A stretch of DNA of 64,000 bases from Pseudomonas flexibilis (GCF_000802425.1 NZ_JRUD01000010.1:1-64000); one strand, 5' to 3'; positions 27,326 through 37,766 are shown, counted from the first letter of the stretch. The notes: a model not told the origin generated them from the letters alone. Made by a program: numbers and translations.

Positions 27326-27910
27326 ATGCTGACCCAGGAACAGGACCAGCAACTGGTCGAGCGCGTCCAGCGGGGAGATCGCCGGGCCTTCGACCTTCTG
27401 GTGATGAAGTATCAGCACAAGATCCTCGGGCTGATCGTGCGCTTTGTTCATGACACGCATGAAGCTCAGGACGTGGCCCAGGAAGCATTCATCAAGGCCT
27501 ATCGCGCCTTGGGCAACTTCCGGGGTGAAAGCGCCTTCTACACCTGGCTGTACCGCATTGCCATCAACACGGCCAAGAACCATCTGGTCGCCAGAGGCCG
27601 GCGCCCGCCGGACAACGATGTCAGCGCCGAGGATGCCGAGTTCTACGATGGCGACCATGCCCTCAAGGACATCGAGTCACCCGAACGCGCGATGTTGCGG
27701 GACGAAATCGAGGCAACGGTGCATCGCACCATCCAGCAGTTGCCGGAGGATCTGCGCACGGCCCTGACCTTGCGCGAGTTCGACGGGCTGAGTTATGAGG
27801 ACATTGCCAGCGTCATGCAGTGTCCGGTGGGAACCGTGCGCTCACGCATCTTCCGGGCGCGTGAGGTCATAGACAAGGCGTTGCAACCCCTGTTGCACGA
27901 GCAAACCTGA
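27326..27910 (+). CDS. algU: Extracytoplasmic sigma factor AlgU (RpoE/sigma-22)
   Basis: ECF sigma factor directing RNA polymerase to envelope-stress, alginate and osmotic-stress promoters. It is 194 aa and near-identical in memory to P. aeruginosa AlgU, starting MLTQEQDQQLVERVQRGDRRAF. Region 2 (about 20-95, with FVHDTHEAQDVAQEAFIKAYRALGNFRG) and region 4 (about 130-185, LPEDLRTALTLREFDGLSYEDIA and VGTVRSRIFRAR) are complete. The start at 27326 follows GGAGAGGAA. It is the first gene of algU-mucA-mucB-mucC-mucD. Confidence 0.98.
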   Translation: MLTQEQDQQLVERVQRGDRRAFDLLVMKYQHKILGLIVRFVHDTHEAQDVAQEAFIKAYRALGNFRGESAFYTWLYRIAINTAKNHLVARGRRPPDNDVSAEDAEFYDGDHALKDIESPERAMLRDEIEATVHRTIQQLPEDLRTALTLREFDGLSYEDIASVMQCPVGTVRSRIFRAREVIDKALQPLLHEQT

Positions 27911-27942
27911 GACGGTGGGCGATGAGCCAAGAGAGGAAAGAC

Positions 27943-28542
27943 ATGAATCGTGAATCCCTGCGGGAAACGCTGTCCGCGGTGATGGATAACGAGGCGGACG
28001 AACTGGAGTTGCGCCGCGTGCTCGCCGCAGGCGGCGAGCCGGAGTTGCAGGCCACCTGGTCGCGCTACCAGATCGCCCGGGCAGCCATGCACGGCGAGTA
28101 CTTCGCGCCCGGCCTGAACATCGCCGCAGGCGTTAGCGCCGCACTGGCCGAGGAGCCGGCGCCGTCCCGCTCCGGCGTGGGCGCACCGCTGTGGCGCGGC
28201 ATCGGTCGTGTGGCAATCGCCGCCTCCGTCACCGTGGCCGTGCTCGCCGGGGTGCGCTTCTACAACCAGGACGCCCTGGATGGCGCTCAGATGGCCCAGC
28301 AAAGCGCCCAGCCCGCTGCGACGGCCAGCAGTGCAGCCCCCATAGCGCAGGGACCTGCGGTACTCGCCAGCTACAACCCCTCCGGGGAGGCTACCCTCGC
28401 CGTGCCGGTCGACCATGAGGCCCAGCTGACCGCCGAAGACCAGCGCCTGCTGGACTATGTACGCCAGCATGCCCGCCAGGCCGGCAGTGGCGCTGAAAGC
28501 ACCCTGCCCCATGCACGGGCCGCCAGTCTGGAAAATCGCTGA
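27943..28542 (+). CDS. mucA: Anti-sigma factor MucA
   Basis: Inner-membrane anti-sigma factor that binds AlgU through its cytoplasmic N-terminus and is degraded by AlgW, MucP and ClpXP under envelope stress. It is 199 aa. The N-terminal AlgU-binding part (SLRETLSAVMDNEADELELRRVL) is followed by one membrane helix (about 85-105, VAIAASVTVAVLAGVRFY) and a periplasmic tail ending in AARAASLENR-like sequence. The ATG at 27943 (MNRESLRE) with AGAGGAAAG upstream is chosen over an ATG seven codons earlier, by comparison with MSREALQE in P. aeruginosa. The gene is full length, so no mucoid-type truncation. Confidence 0.96.
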   Translation: MNRESLRETLSAVMDNEADELELRRVLAAGGEPELQATWSRYQIARAAMHGEYFAPGLNIAAGVSAALAEEPAPSRSGVGAPLWRGIGRVAIAASVTVAVLAGVRFYNQDALDGAQMAQQSAQPAATASSAAPIAQGPAVLASYNPSGEATLAVPVDHEAQLTAEDQRLLDYVRQHARQAGSGAESTLPHARAASLENR

Positions 28543-28553
28543 CAGGGAGTCGC

Positions 28554-29489
28554 ATGCGCTTTATTCCATGCTTGTTGGCCGGTGCGCTGCTAAGCCCGCT
28601 GGCCCAGGGTGCGGAGAGCCAGAACTGGCTGCTGCGCCTGCAGGAGGCCGAACAGCGCCAGGAGTTCCAGGGCGTCTTCGTCTACGAACGCAATGGCAGC
28701 TTCTCCAGCCATGAAATCCACCGTCAGGTGCGTGAGGGCCAGGTGCGCGAGCACATCCAGCAGCTGGATGGCGTGTTCCATGAGAGTCTGCGTACCAATG
28801 GTCAGCTGGAATGCATGACCGGCCCGCGCTACGAGCAGATCATGGAAAACCAGGCCGATGGGCTGCGCCGCGTGCAACCGCGCACCTTGGCCCAGTGGTA
28901 CGACATCCGCACGGCCGGCCAGTCGCGGGTTGCCGGCCGCGAGACTGTGGTGCTGTCGCTGCGACCGCGCGACCAGCACCGCTATGGCTTCGAGCTGTAC
29001 CTGGACCGGGAAACCGCCCTACCCCTGAAGTCCCTGCTGCTCAACGAGCATGGCCAGCCGCTGGAGCGTTTCCAATACGTCGTTTTCGAACCTGTCGAGC
29101 AGCCGAAGCTGCAGGCCGGACAGGCCTGCCGGCCGGTCACGAACCGCGAGGTGCGCTCGCTGGAAGAGCAGGCCTGGCGCTCGGAATGGCTGCCGGCCGG
29201 TTTTTCCCTCACGCGCATCGTCGAGCAACGCACCGTGCGCGAAGACGCTCCGGTGGCCTGGCTGGTGTATGGTGACGGCCTGGCGCGCTTCTCCGTATTC
29301 CTCGAGCCCTGGCGCGAAGGGCTGAGCATCGACCAGCGCAGCCAGCTGGGGCCCACCGCCGCCGTATCGCGGCGCCTGGCCACTGACCAGGGCGATCTGC
29401 TGGTCACCGTGATCGGCGAAATTCCGCTGGGCACGGCCGAGCGGGTCGCCCTGTCGATTCGTTCTGGCTCGGGAGTCATGTTGCAGTGA
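28554..29489 (+). CDS. mucB: Periplasmic regulator MucB (RseB-like)
   Basis: Periplasmic protein that shields MucA from AlgW cleavage and senses lipid or LPS intermediates. It is 311 aa with a signal peptide (about 1-20, MRFIPCLLAGALLSPLAQG). The N-terminal LolA-like domain (about 25-190) includes EFQGVFVYERNGSFSSHEIHRQV, and a smaller C-terminal domain (about 215-310) binds MucA. The stop overlaps the mucC GTG start. Confidence 0.96.
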   Translation: MRFIPCLLAGALLSPLAQGAESQNWLLRLQEAEQRQEFQGVFVYERNGSFSSHEIHRQVREGQVREHIQQLDGVFHESLRTNGQLECMTGPRYEQIMENQADGLRRVQPRTLAQWYDIRTAGQSRVAGRETVVLSLRPRDQHRYGFELYLDRETALPLKSLLLNEHGQPLERFQYVVFEPVEQPKLQAGQACRPVTNREVRSLEEQAWRSEWLPAGFSLTRIVEQRTVREDAPVAWLVYGDGLARFSVFLEPWREGLSIDQRSQLGPTAAVSRRLATDQGDLLVTVIGEIPLGTAERVALSIRSGSGVMLQ

Positions 29490-29962
29490 TCGAACAGGAA
29501 GGTCGCGTCGTCGCTGTGGAAGCCGACGCCGTCTGGGTGGAAACCCTGCGTCGAGGCACCTGTGCCAGCTGTTCGGCGCGCGCCGGATGCGGCCAGGGCC
29601 TGATGAACAGCCTTGGGGTCGGCGAGCGGCGCGGCCATGTTCGGGCACTGACCGACCTTCATCTGCGCGTCGGCGACACGGTCGCCATTGGCGTGCAGGA
29701 AGAAGTGCTGCTCAGCGGCTCCATTCAGGTTTATCTACTGCCCCTGCTGGGGCTGTTTGCCATGGCGCTGCTGGCCGATCGCCTGGGGGCTGCAGAGCCC
29801 TGGGTGATCCTCTCCGGACTGGCGGGCCTGTTTGGCACCTGGATCTACATTCGCCGGCGCAGCCTGCGCACGGCGGATGATCCGGCGCTGCAGCCGGTCG
29901 TGCTGCGCGCCTGTCCGACCACTCACCGGCCGGACTTTGTAGCTCTTGGCAAAGGGGAGTAA
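29486..29962 (+). CDS. mucC: MucC / RseC family membrane protein
   Basis: A 158-aa inner-membrane protein of the RseC/MucC family. A cytoplasmic N-terminus with a Cys cluster (GTCASCSARAGCGQG, about 25-39) is followed by two adjacent membrane helices (about 78-96 and 102-120). RseC links the envelope stress operon to redox Fe-S functions in enterics; the role of MucC is minor or conditional. The GTG start at 29486 overlaps the mucB stop. Confidence 0.92.
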   Translation: MIEQEGRVVAVEADAVWVETLRRGTCASCSARAGCGQGLMNSLGVGERRGHVRALTDLHLRVGDTVAIGVQEEVLLSGSIQVYLLPLLGLFAMALLADRLGAAEPWVILSGLAGLFGTWIYIRRRSLRTADDPALQPVVLRACPTTHRPDFVALGKGE

Positions 29963-29965
29963 ATC

Positions 29966-31384
29966 TTGAAAGCACATCTACGGACTTATGTGAGCACCCT
30001 GCTGGTCGTGCTGCTGGGCAGTCACGCCCTGGCGGCCCAGGCCCAACTGCCGGACTTCACCGAACTGGTGGAGGAAGCGTCGCCGGCCGTGGTCAATATC
30101 AGCACCCGTCAGAAAATGCCGGCGCGCGGCCAGTCGCAACTGATGATTCCCGACCTGGAAGGCCTGCCGCCGCTGTTTCGCGAGTTCTTCGAGCGCAACC
30201 TGCCGCAGGCGCCGCGCAACGGCAGGCAGCCCGAGGCCCAGTCGCTGGGCTCAGGCTTCATCATTTCCGACGACGGCTACGTGCTGACCAACAACCATGT
30301 GGTCGCCGACGCGGACGAGATTCTCGTGCGCATGTCCGACCGCAGCGAACTGGAAGCCAAGCTGGTGGGCGCCGATCCGCGCAGCGACGTGGCGCTGCTG
30401 AAGATCGAAGGCAAGAATCTGCCCACCGTGAAGCTCGGCAAGTCCGAAAACCTCAAGGTGGGTGAATGGGTTCTGGCCATCGGCTCGCCGTTCGGCTTCG
30501 ACTACTCGGTGACCGCCGGCATCGTCAGCGCCAAGGGCCGCAGCCTGCCCAACGAAAGCTATGTGCCGTTCATCCAGACTGACGTGGCCATCAACCCCGG
30601 CAACTCCGGCGGCCCGCTGTTCAACCTGGATGGCGAAGTGGTGGGCATCAACTCGCAGATCTTCACTCGCTCCGGCGGCTTCATGGGCCTGTCCTTCGCG
30701 ATCCCGATCACCGTGGCCCTCGACGTGGCCAACCAGCTCAAGGAAACCGGCAAGGTCAGCCGCGGCTGGCTGGGCGTGGTGATCCAGGAAGTGAACAAGG
30801 ACCTGGCCGAATCATTCGGACTCGACCGTCCCGCCGGTGCTCTGGTAGCTCAGGTGCTGGAAGATGGCCCAGCGGCCAAGGGCGGCCTGCGCGTCGGCGA
30901 TGTGATCCTCAGCCTCGACGGCCATCCCATCGTGATGTCCAGCGACCTCCCGCACCGGGTCGGCATTCTCAAGCCCGGCAGCAAGACGCGCCTGGAGGTG
31001 ATGCGTGAAGGTCAGCGCCGCACCCTGAACGTGACCATCGGCGCCCTGCCCGAAGAGGGCGAGCCCCTGGCCATGCCGCGCGGCAACAACGGTGCGGAAC
31101 GCAGCAGCAACCGACTGGGCGTGACGGTCATCGAGCTCACCGAGGAACAACGCAAGAGCCTCGACCTGCAGGGCGGCGTGGTCATCAAGGAAGTGCAGGG
31201 TGGCCCGGCAGTGGCCATCGGCCTGCGCCCCGGCGATGTCATCACCCACCTGAACAACCAGGCCATCAAGTCGTCCCAGCACTTCGCGCAGGTCGCCAAG
31301 GACCTGCCGAAGAACCGCTCGGTGTCGATGCGTGTGCTACGCCAGGGCCGCGCCAGCTTCATTACCTTCAAGCTGGCCGAATGA
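29966..31384 (+). CDS. mucD: Periplasmic serine protease MucD (DegP-like)
   Basis: HtrA-family periplasmic protease/chaperone that removes misfolded envelope proteins and dampens AlgU activation. It is 472 aa with a signal peptide (about 1-26, ending LAAQAQ). The protease domain has the complete triad His111, Asp141 and Ser214 (NPGNSGGP), followed by two PDZ domains (about 270-360 and 380-470). The TTG start at 29966 has a good AAAGGGGAG site and is 3 nt after mucC. Last gene of the operon. Confidence 0.95.
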   Translation: MKAHLRTYVSTLLVVLLGSHALAAQAQLPDFTELVEEASPAVVNISTRQKMPARGQSQLMIPDLEGLPPLFREFFERNLPQAPRNGRQPEAQSLGSGFIISDDGYVLTNNHVVADADEILVRMSDRSELEAKLVGADPRSDVALLKIEGKNLPTVKLGKSENLKVGEWVLAIGSPFGFDYSVTAGIVSAKGRSLPNESYVPFIQTDVAINPGNSGGPLFNLDGEVVGINSQIFTRSGGFMGLSFAIPITVALDVANQLKETGKVSRGWLGVVIQEVNKDLAESFGLDRPAGALVAQVLEDGPAAKGGLRVGDVILSLDGHPIVMSSDLPHRVGILKPGSKTRLEVMREGQRRTLNVTIGALPEEGEPLAMPRGNNGAERSSNRLGVTVIELTEEQRKSLDLQGGVVIKEVQGGPAVAIGLRPGDVITHLNNQAIKSSQHFAQVAKDLPKNRSVSMRVLRQGRASFITFKLAE

Positions 31385-31393
31385 CCCCCTCGG

Positions 31394-31417
31394 GAGGAAG
31401 GGCCCGCGCCCTTCCTC
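31394..31417. terminator. Hairpin terminator after mucD
   Basis: A perfect 10-bp stem gaggaagggc (31394-31403) / gcccttcctc (31408-31417) with loop CCGC sits just beyond mucD. It is followed by a C-rich rather than T-rich tract, so terminator activity is likely but not textbook. Confidence 0.55.
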
Positions 31418-31514
31418 TCCCCCCCCAGCGGACGTGACGCCCTTTGCGGGCTTCAGGTAGAATCTCCGACTATTTTTCGGCGGGAGGTTCCCGCGGCCCA
31501 TCGAGTAACGTCCC

Positions 31515-33314
31515 GTGAGCGACCTGAGCCATATCCGCAATTTCTCCATCATTGCCCACATCGACCACGGCAAGTCCACCCTCGCTGACCGCTTCATCCA
31601 GATCTGTGGCGGCCTGAGCGACCGGGAAATGGAAGCCCAGGTACTGGACTCCATGGACCTGGAGCGCGAGCGGGGCATCACCATCAAGGCCCACAGCGTG
31701 ACCCTGTACTACAAGGCACGCAGCGGGCAAACCTACCAGCTGAACTTCATCGACACCCCCGGCCACGTGGACTTCACCTACGAAGTCAGCCGCTCGCTGG
31801 CGGCCTGCGAAGGCGCCATCCTGGTGGTGGATGCCGGCCAGGGCGTCGAAGCCCAATCCGTGGCCAACTGCTACACCGCCATCGAGCAGGGCCTGGAAGT
31901 GATGCCGGTGCTGAACAAGATGGACCTGCCCCAGGCCGACCCGGACAAGGTGAAGGAAGAGATCGAGCAGATCATCGGCATCGATGCCACCGACGCCGTG
32001 CCCTGCAGCGCCAAGAGCGGCATGGGCGTGGAGGATGTGCTGGAGCGCCTGATCACCGTGGTGCCGCCGCCGGTAGGCGAGATCGAAGCCCCGCTGCAGG
32101 CGCTGATCATCGACTCCTGGTTCGACAACTACCTGGGCGTGGTCTCGCTGGTGCGCGTCAAGCACGGCCGCGTGAAGAAAGGCGACAAGATCCTGGTCAA
32201 GTCCACCGGCAAGTTGCACCAGGTGGACAGCGTCGGCGTGTTCAACCCCAAGCACACCGAAACCGCGGACCTCAAGGCCGGCGAAGTGGGCTTCGTGATC
32301 GCCGGCATCAAGGACATCCAGGGCGCGCCGGTGGGCGACACCCTGACCCTCTCCACCACGCCGGATGTGGAGATGCTGCCGGGCTTCCAGCGCATCAAGC
32401 CGCAGGTGTACGCCGGCCTGTTCCCCGTCAGCTCCGATGACTTCGAGGATTTCCGCGACGCGCTGGAGAAGCTGACCCTGAACGACGCCGCCCTGCAGTA
32501 CGAACCGGAAAGCTCCGACGCCCTGGGCTTCGGCTTCCGTATCGGCTTCCTCGGCATGCTGCACATGGAGATCATCCAGGAGCGCCTGGAGCGCGAATAC
32601 GACCTGGACCTGATCACCACCGCGCCGACCGTGGTCTACGAGGTCGTGCTCAAGAACGGCGACACCGTCTACGTGGACAACCCGTCCAAGCTGCCGGACC
32701 TGGCCAACATCCAGGAAATGCGCGAGCCCATCGTGCGCGCCACCATCCTGGTGCCACAGGAGCACCTGGGCAACGTCATCACCCTGTGCATCGAGAAGCG
32801 CGGCGTGCAGCGCGACATGCAGTTCCTCAGCAGCCAGGTGCAGGTGGTTTATGACCTGCCGATGAACGAAGTGGTGCTGGATTTCTTCGACCGCCTGAAA
32901 TCGGTGAGCCGCGGCTACGCCTCGCTGGACTATAGTTTCGACCGCTTCCAGGCCGCCAACCTGGTGCGCCTCGACGTGCTGATCAACGGCGAGAAGGTCG
33001 ATGCCCTGGCGCTGATCGTTCACCGCGACCGCTCCCATCAGAAGGGCCGCTCGCTGACCGAAAAGATGAAGGAACTGATCCCGCGCCAGATGTTCGACGT
33101 GGCGATTCAGGCAGCCATCGGCGGGCAGATCGTGGCGCGTACCACGGTCAAGGCGCTGCGCAAGAACGTACTTGCCAAGTGCTACGGCGGCGACGTGAGC
33201 CGCAAGCGCAAACTGCTGGAGAAGCAGAAGGCCGGTAAAAAACGGATGAAGCAGGTCGGCAGCGTGGAAATCCCGCAGGAAGCCTTCCTTGCTGTGCTCA
33301 AGGTGGATAGCTGA
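31515..33314 (+). CDS. lepA: Elongation factor 4 LepA
   Basis: Ribosome-associated GTPase (EF4) affecting translation initiation/back-translocation. It is 599 aa and collinear with LepA. It has G1 HIDHGKST (about 15-22), the switch region RERGITIK, G3 DTPGHVDF, G4 NKMD, an EF-Tu-like domain 2, EF-G-like domains III and V, and the LepA-specific C-terminal domain with [23 protein letters not shown]. The GTG start at 31515 matches the family N-terminus ([19 protein letters not shown]). Upstream partner of lepB by 5 nt. Confidence 0.98.
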   Translation: MSDLSHIRNFSIIAHIDHGKSTLADRFIQICGGLSDREMEAQVLDSMDLERERGITIKAHSVTLYYKARSGQTYQLNFIDTPGHVDFTYEVSRSLAACEGAILVVDAGQGVEAQSVANCYTAIEQGLEVMPVLNKMDLPQADPDKVKEEIEQIIGIDATDAVPCSAKSGMGVEDVLERLITVVPPPVGEIEAPLQALIIDSWFDNYLGVVSLVRVKHGRVKKGDKILVKSTGKLHQVDSVGVFNPKHTETADLKAGEVGFVIAGIKDIQGAPVGDTLTLSTTPDVEMLPGFQRIKPQVYAGLFPVSSDDFEDFRDALEKLTLNDAALQYEPESSDALGFGFRIGFLGMLHMEIIQERLEREYDLDLITTAPTVVYEVVLKNGDTVYVDNPSKLPDLANIQEMREPIVRATILVPQEHLGNVITLCIEKRGVQRDMQFLSSQVQVVYDLPMNEVVLDFFDRLKSVSRGYASLDYSFDRFQAANLVRLDVLINGEKVDALALIVHRDRSHQKGRSLTEKMKELIPRQMFDVAIQAAIGGQIVARTTVKALRKNVLAKCYGGDVSRKRKLLEKQKAGKKRMKQVGSVEIPQEAFLAVLKVDS

Positions 33315-33319
33315 GTTCT

Positions 33320-34177
33320 ATGTCGATCAATTTCCCGCTGTTGCTGGTTCTCGCCGTCCTGATCTGCGGCGCATTGGCCCTGTTCGACCTGCTGGTCCTG
33401 GCCCCGCGGCGGCGGGCGGCGATTGCCGCCTACCAGGGCCAGGTTAACGGCGCAGCCGATGACAAGGTGCTGGAGAAACTGAACAAGGAACCCCTGCTCG
33501 TCGAGTACGGCAAGTCCTTCTTCCCGGTGCTGGCCATCGTGCTGGTGCTGCGCTCCTTCCTGGTCGAACCCTTCCAGATCCCCTCCGGGTCGATGAAGCC
33601 GACCCTGGAAGTGGGCGATTTCATCCTGGTCAACAAGTTCGCCTACGGCATTCGCCTGCCGGTACTCGATACCAAGATCGTCGAGGTGGGTGATCCGCAG
33701 CGCGGCGATGTCATGGTGTTCCGCTACCCCAGCGATCCGAACATCAACTACATCAAGCGCGTGGTCGGCCTGCCCGGCGACACGGTGCGCTACACCAGCG
33801 ACAAGCGCCTGGTGATCAATGGTCAGCCTGTGGCGGAATCCTTCCTGCAGCAGGAGCCCGGCTCGCTGGGCAGCGCTGCACTGTATGAGGAAAAGCTCGG
33901 CGCGGTGGAACACCTGATCCGCAAGGAGATGCGCCGCTACCGCATCGAGCCCAGCCGCGAGTGGGTGGTACCGGAAGGCTACTACTTCATGGTTGGCGAC
34001 AACCGCGACAACTCGAACGACAGCCGTTACTGGGACGATCCGGCGATCGATCCCGAGCTGCGCGGCATGGTGGCCGACCGCAATATCGTCGGCAAGGCGT
34101 TCGCGGTGTGGATGAGCTGGCCGGAACCCAAGGGCAGCAACCTGCCGAACTTTACCCGGGTAGGTCTGATCCACTGA
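33320..34177 (+). CDS. lepB: Signal peptidase I LepB
   Basis: Inner-membrane serine/lysine protease that removes Sec and Tat signal peptides. It is 285 aa with two N-terminal helices (about 5-25 and 62-80). Catalytic Ser91 lies in PSGSMKPTL and catalytic Lys146 in IKRVVGLPGD; the conserved GDNRDNSNDSR box is near residue 231. Ends YTRVGLIH-like (FTRVGLIH), typical for Pseudomonas. In the lepA-lepB-rnc-era-recO-pdxJ chain. Confidence 0.97.
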   Translation: MSINFPLLLVLAVLICGALALFDLLVLAPRRRAAIAAYQGQVNGAADDKVLEKLNKEPLLVEYGKSFFPVLAIVLVLRSFLVEPFQIPSGSMKPTLEVGDFILVNKFAYGIRLPVLDTKIVEVGDPQRGDVMVFRYPSDPNINYIKRVVGLPGDTVRYTSDKRLVINGQPVAESFLQQEPGSLGSAALYEEKLGAVEHLIRKEMRRYRIEPSREWVVPEGYYFMVGDNRDNSNDSRYWDDPAIDPELRGMVADRNIVGKAFAVWMSWPEPKGSNLPNFTRVGLIH

Positions 34178-34255
34178 TTTGTGCGGCGTCAGGCAATATG
34201 CCGGCGGCGGCTTTTATAGGCTTGGCAGCCTCTGAATCCGCATCCGAGGTTGCTC

Positions 34256-34633
34256 ATGACGTTCCCGCACACCCAGAAAGGCCTGTCGTTGCTGGGCTGG
34301 CTGATGGCATTGGCGGTGGTGGCCTTCTTCGCCAGCACCGCCTTCAAGGTCATCCCCCACTACCTCGACTACCTGTCGCTGGAGAAGATCATCGCCTCGG
34401 TCGAAACCGACAAGGCGGCCGATATCCGCAGCGTCGGCGATTTCTACACCCATGTCGGCAAGGGCATGCAGGTCAACAGCATTCGTGACCTGGACCTGCG
34501 CAAGGCCTTGACGGTGAAAGTGGAAAACCAGTATTTCCACGCACGACTGCAGTACGAAAAGCGTGAACCCCTGATCAAGAATCTCGATCTGGTGGTTCGT
34601 TTCGATAAAGAATTCCGCGTAAGAGTCCAGTGA
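34256..34633 (+). CDS. DUF4845 small membrane protein
   Basis: A 125-aa protein with one N-terminal membrane helix (about 10-32) and a periplasmic tail; the segment [23 protein letters not shown] is diagnostic of DUF4845. Function is unknown, but the gene is conserved between lepB and rnc in Pseudomonas (PA0769 position). The ATG at 34256 has GAGGT upstream; a TTG two codons earlier is less likely. Its stop overlaps the rnc GTG. Confidence 0.88.
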   Translation: MTFPHTQKGLSLLGWLMALAVVAFFASTAFKVIPHYLDYLSLEKIIASVETDKAADIRSVGDFYTHVGKGMQVNSIRDLDLRKALTVKVENQYFHARLQYEKREPLIKNLDLVVRFDKEFRVRVQ

Positions 34634-35319
34634 ACCCCCCACTCAACCGCCTTGAGCGCCAGCTCGGATACACCTTCCAGAACCAGGAGCTGATGCTCCT
34701 GGCCCTCACCCATCGCAGCTTTGCCGGGCGCAACAACGAACGCCTGGAATTCCTCGGCGATGCCATCCTCAACTTCGTGGCCGGCGAAGCGCTGTTCGAG
34801 CGCTTCCCGCAGGCCCGCGAAGGCCAGCTGTCGCGTTTGCGCGCCCGCCTGGTCAAGGGCGAGACGCTGGCCGTGCTGGCCCGCGGCTTCAGCCTGGGCG
34901 ATTACCTGCGCCTGGGTTCGGGGGAACTGAAGAGCGGCGGCTACCGCCGCGAGTCAATCCTTGCCGACGCGCTGGAAGCCCTGATCGGCGCCATCTACCT
35001 GGACAGCGGCATGGAGCAGGCCCGCGAGCGTGTGCTGGCGTGGCTGGCCAACGAACTGGAAAGCCTGACCCTGGTGGACACCAACAAGGATCCCAAGACC
35101 CGCCTGCAGGAATTCCTGCAATCCCGTGGCTGCGAACTGCCGCAGTACGAGGTGGTGGACATCCAGGGCGATCCGCATTGCCGCACCTTCTACGTGGAAT
35201 GCCGGGTCAGCCTGCTCAATGAAAAGACCTGCGGCCAGGGCGCCAGCCGCCGCATCGCCGAACAGGTATCCGCCGCGGCCGCCCTGGTGGCCCTGGGCGT
35301 GGAGAACACACATGAATGA
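34630..35319 (+). CDS. rnc: Ribonuclease III
   Basis: Double-strand-specific endoribonuclease for rRNA and mRNA processing. It is 229 aa with the RNase III signature [14 protein letters not shown] (about 37-50) and a second acidic site [13 protein letters not shown], then a double-stranded RNA-binding domain (about 155-228, [14 protein letters not shown]). The GTG start at 34630 overlaps the upstream gene, and the 3' end overlaps era by 8 nt. Confidence 0.97.
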   Translation: MNPPLNRLERQLGYTFQNQELMLLALTHRSFAGRNNERLEFLGDAILNFVAGEALFERFPQAREGQLSRLRARLVKGETLAVLARGFSLGDYLRLGSGELKSGGYRRESILADALEALIGAIYLDSGMEQARERVLAWLANELESLTLVDTNKDPKTRLQEFLQSRGCELPQYEVVDIQGDPHCRTFYVECRVSLLNEKTCGQGASRRIAEQVSAAAALVALGVENTHE

Positions 35320-36208
35320 CATCAGCCGCTGCGGCTACGTGGCCATCGTCGGCCGCCCGAACGTGGGCAAGTCCACGCTGCTCAACCATATCCTCGGCCA
35401 GAAGCTGGCCATCACCTCGCGCAAGCCGCAGACCACCCGGCACAACATGCTGGGCATCAAGACCGAAGGCGCGGTGCAGGCCATCTACGTGGACACCCCC
35501 GGCCTGCACAAGAACAACGAGAAGGCTCTCAACCGCTACATGAACCGCAGCGCCAGCAGCGCCCTGCGCGATGTCGACGTGGTGGTGTTCGTGGTCGACC
35601 GGACCCGCTGGACCGACGAGGACGAGCTGGTACTGGAGAAGATCCGCGGCGTGAAGTGCCCGCTGATCGTCGCGGTCAACAAGGCCGACCAGCTGGAAGA
35701 CAAGGCCGAGCTGCTGCCGCACCTGCAGTGGCTGGCCGAGCAGTTGCCCAACGCCGAGATCGTGCCGATCTCCGCGCTGCATGCCCAGAACCTCGACACC
35801 CTGGAAAACCTGGTCAACGAGCGCCTGCCGGAGAACGAGCACTTCTTCCCGGAAGACCAGATCACCGACCGCTCCAGCCGCTTCCTGGCCGCCGAACTGG
35901 TGCGCGAGAAGATCATGCGCCAGCTGGGTGCCGAACTGCCCTACCAGATCACCGTGGAGGTCGAGGAGTTCAAGCAGGAGGGTCGCATCCTGCATATCCA
36001 CGCACTGATCCTGGTGGAGCGCGAAGGCCAGAAGAAGATCCTCATCGGCGACAAGGGCGAGCGCATCAAGCGCATCGGCCAGGACGCCCGCCGCGACATG
36101 GAAACCCTGTTCGACTCCAAGGTGATGCTCAACCTGTGGGTCAAGGTGAAGGGCGGCTGGTCCGACGACGAACGCGCCCTGCGCTCGCTCGGCTACCTCG
36201 ACCTGTAG
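35312..36208 (+). CDS. era: GTPase Era
   Basis: Essential GTPase for 16S rRNA maturation and 30S assembly. It is 298 aa. The start [22 protein letters not shown] at 35312 gives the G1 motif near residues 14-22, G3 DTPGLH, G4 NKAD and a C-terminal KH domain with the [15 protein letters not shown]-binding loop (about 235-250). It overlaps the rnc stop by 8 nt and precedes recO by 6 nt. Confidence 0.98.
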   Translation: MNDISRCGYVAIVGRPNVGKSTLLNHILGQKLAITSRKPQTTRHNMLGIKTEGAVQAIYVDTPGLHKNNEKALNRYMNRSASSALRDVDVVVFVVDRTRWTDEDELVLEKIRGVKCPLIVAVNKADQLEDKAELLPHLQWLAEQLPNAEIVPISALHAQNLDTLENLVNERLPENEHFFPEDQITDRSSRFLAAELVREKIMRQLGAELPYQITVEVEEFKQEGRILHIHALILVEREGQKKILIGDKGERIKRIGQDARRDMETLFDSKVMLNLWVKVKGGWSDDERALRSLGYLDL

Positions 36209-36214
36209 ATCCCC

Positions 36215-36919
36215 ATGAGCCAGGCCGGCGCGCCGCAGTCGGCGTTCGTGCTGCACAGCCGCCCCTACAAGGAAACCAGCGCGCTGGTGGACCTGTTCAC
36301 CCCCGAGGGGCGCCTGCGCGCGGTGCTGCGCAGCGCGCGCGGCAAGTCCGGCAGCCAGGCCCGGCCGTTCCTGCCGCTGGAGATAGAGCTGCGCGGCAAG
36401 GGCGAGCTGAAGACCGTCGCCCGCCTGGAGCCCAACGGCATCCCGAATCTGCTGCATGGCGACGTGCTGTTCAGCGGCCTGTACCTCAACGAACTGCTGA
36501 TCCGCCTGCTGCCGGCCCACGACCCGCATCCGGCGCTGTTCGAGCACTACGCGCTGACCCTGCAGGCGCTGGCCGCCGGGCGCCCGCTGCAGCCCTTGCT
36601 GCGCACCTTTGAATGGCGACTGCTCGACGAGCTGGGCTATGGCTTCGCCCTTGAACATGATGTCCAGGGCCAGCCGCTGGTGGCGGAAGTCTGGTACCGC
36701 CTGTTGCCCGAGTCCGGCCTGGAAGCGGTCGATCACCTGCAACCCGGGCTGTTCCTGGGCCGCGATCTGCGCGCCCTGGCCGACGCCGACTGGGAACAGC
36801 CCACTACCCTTGCCACCGCCAAGCGCCTGATGCGTCAGGCGCTGGCCCCCCATCTGGGCGGCCGACCCCTGGTCAGCCGCGAGCTGTTCATGAATCTCAA
36901 GGAGCCACCCCGTGCCTGA
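36215..36919 (+). CDS. recO: DNA repair protein RecO
   Basis: Loads RecA onto SSB-coated single-stranded DNA with RecR and anneals strands in the RecF pathway. It is 234 aa with an N-terminal OB fold (about 5-80, [25 protein letters not shown]) and a helical C-terminal domain ([17 protein letters not shown]). No zinc Cys cluster is visible, as usual for Pseudomonas. The 3' end overlaps the pdxJ start by 8 nt. Confidence 0.95.
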   Translation: MSQAGAPQSAFVLHSRPYKETSALVDLFTPEGRLRAVLRSARGKSGSQARPFLPLEIELRGKGELKTVARLEPNGIPNLLHGDVLFSGLYLNELLIRLLPAHDPHPALFEHYALTLQALAAGRPLQPLLRTFEWRLLDELGYGFALEHDVQGQPLVAEVWYRLLPESGLEAVDHLQPGLFLGRDLRALADADWEQPTTLATAKRLMRQALAPHLGGRPLVSRELFMNLKEPPRA

Positions 36920-37646
36920 TCCCATTCTGCTGGGCGTCAACATCGACCACGTCGCCACCCTGCGCCAGGCGCGCGGCACCCGCTATCCCGACCCGGTGAA
37001 GGCCGCACTGGATGCCGAGGAAGCCGGCGCCGACGGCATCACCGTGCACCTGCGCGAAGACCGCCGGCATATCCAGGAGCGCGACGTGCTGCTGCTCAAG
37101 GAGTGCCTGCAGACGCGCATGAACTTCGAGATGGGCGTCACCGAGGCGATGCTGGCCTTCGCCGAGCGGGTGCGCCCGGAGCATGTCTGCCTGGTGCCGG
37201 AGACCCGCCAGGAGCTGACCACCGAGGGCGGCCTGGACGTGGCCGGCCAGGAAGAACGCATCCGCGCCGCCGTACAGCGCCTGAGCGCACTGGGCTGCGA
37301 GGTGTCGCTGTTCATCGACGCCGATGAAAGTCAGATCCGCGCCGCACGCCGCGTCGGTGCCCCGACCGTTGAACTGCACACCGGTCGTTACGCCGATGCC
37401 CCCGATGCCGCGACCCAGGCCCGAGAGCTGGAACGCATCCGTGAAGGCGTGCGCCTGGGCCGCGCCGAGGGGCTGATCGTCAACGCCGGGCACGGCCTGC
37501 ACTACCACAACGTCGAGGCGGTGGCCGCCATCGACGGCATCCACGAACTGAACATCGGCCACGCCATCGTCGCCCACGCGCTGTTCGTCGGCTTCAGGGA
37601 CGCGGTGAAGGAGATGAAGCAGCTGATCCGCGCCGCGCGCGGCTGA
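36912..37646 (+). CDS. pdxJ: Pyridoxine 5'-phosphate synthase PdxJ
   Basis: Condenses 1-deoxyxylulose 5-phosphate and 3-amino-2-oxopropyl phosphate to pyridoxine 5'-phosphate. It is a 244-aa TIM barrel with [17 protein letters not shown] at the N-terminus, the catalytic-region [15 protein letters not shown], and the phosphate-binding [12 protein letters not shown]. The GTG start at 36912 overlaps recO. Last gene of the lepA-to-pdxJ chain. Confidence 0.97.
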   Translation: MPDPILLGVNIDHVATLRQARGTRYPDPVKAALDAEEAGADGITVHLREDRRHIQERDVLLLKECLQTRMNFEMGVTEAMLAFAERVRPEHVCLVPETRQELTTEGGLDVAGQEERIRAAVQRLSALGCEVSLFIDADESQIRAARRVGAPTVELHTGRYADAPDAATQARELERIREGVRLGRAEGLIVNAGHGLHYHNVEAVAAIDGIHELNIGHAIVAHALFVGFRDAVKEMKQLIRAARG

Positions 37647-37675
37647 TCGCCGCCGAATCGCGACGTAGACGTGGG

Positions 37676-37721
37676 GTGGTCAAGGTGTTTTCTTGGCCAC
37701 CAGCGCGCCGGTACGGCGCGC
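37676..37721. terminator. Tandem hairpins between pdxJ and ung
   Basis: Two consecutive stem-loops: gtggtcaag (37676-37684) with cttggccac (37692-37700), one G-U pair, loop GTGTTTT; and a perfect 8-bp gcgcgccg (37703-37710) / cggcgcgc (37714-37721). They lie between convergent genes, consistent with bidirectional termination, although no T-run follows. Confidence 0.4.
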
Positions 37722-37766
37722 CTGGCGACGCGTTCGTGCTCGCGTGAGTATCCGACCGTCGCTGCC

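Noticed and set aside
31470-33038. 522-codon minus-strand frame opposite lepA
   Set aside because: Low-complexity His/Val/Leu/Gln composition and complete overlap with lepA mark it as a shadow.
35216-36979. 587-codon minus-strand frame opposite era and recO
   Set aside because: It spans two well-identified genes and has composition typical of antisense translation.
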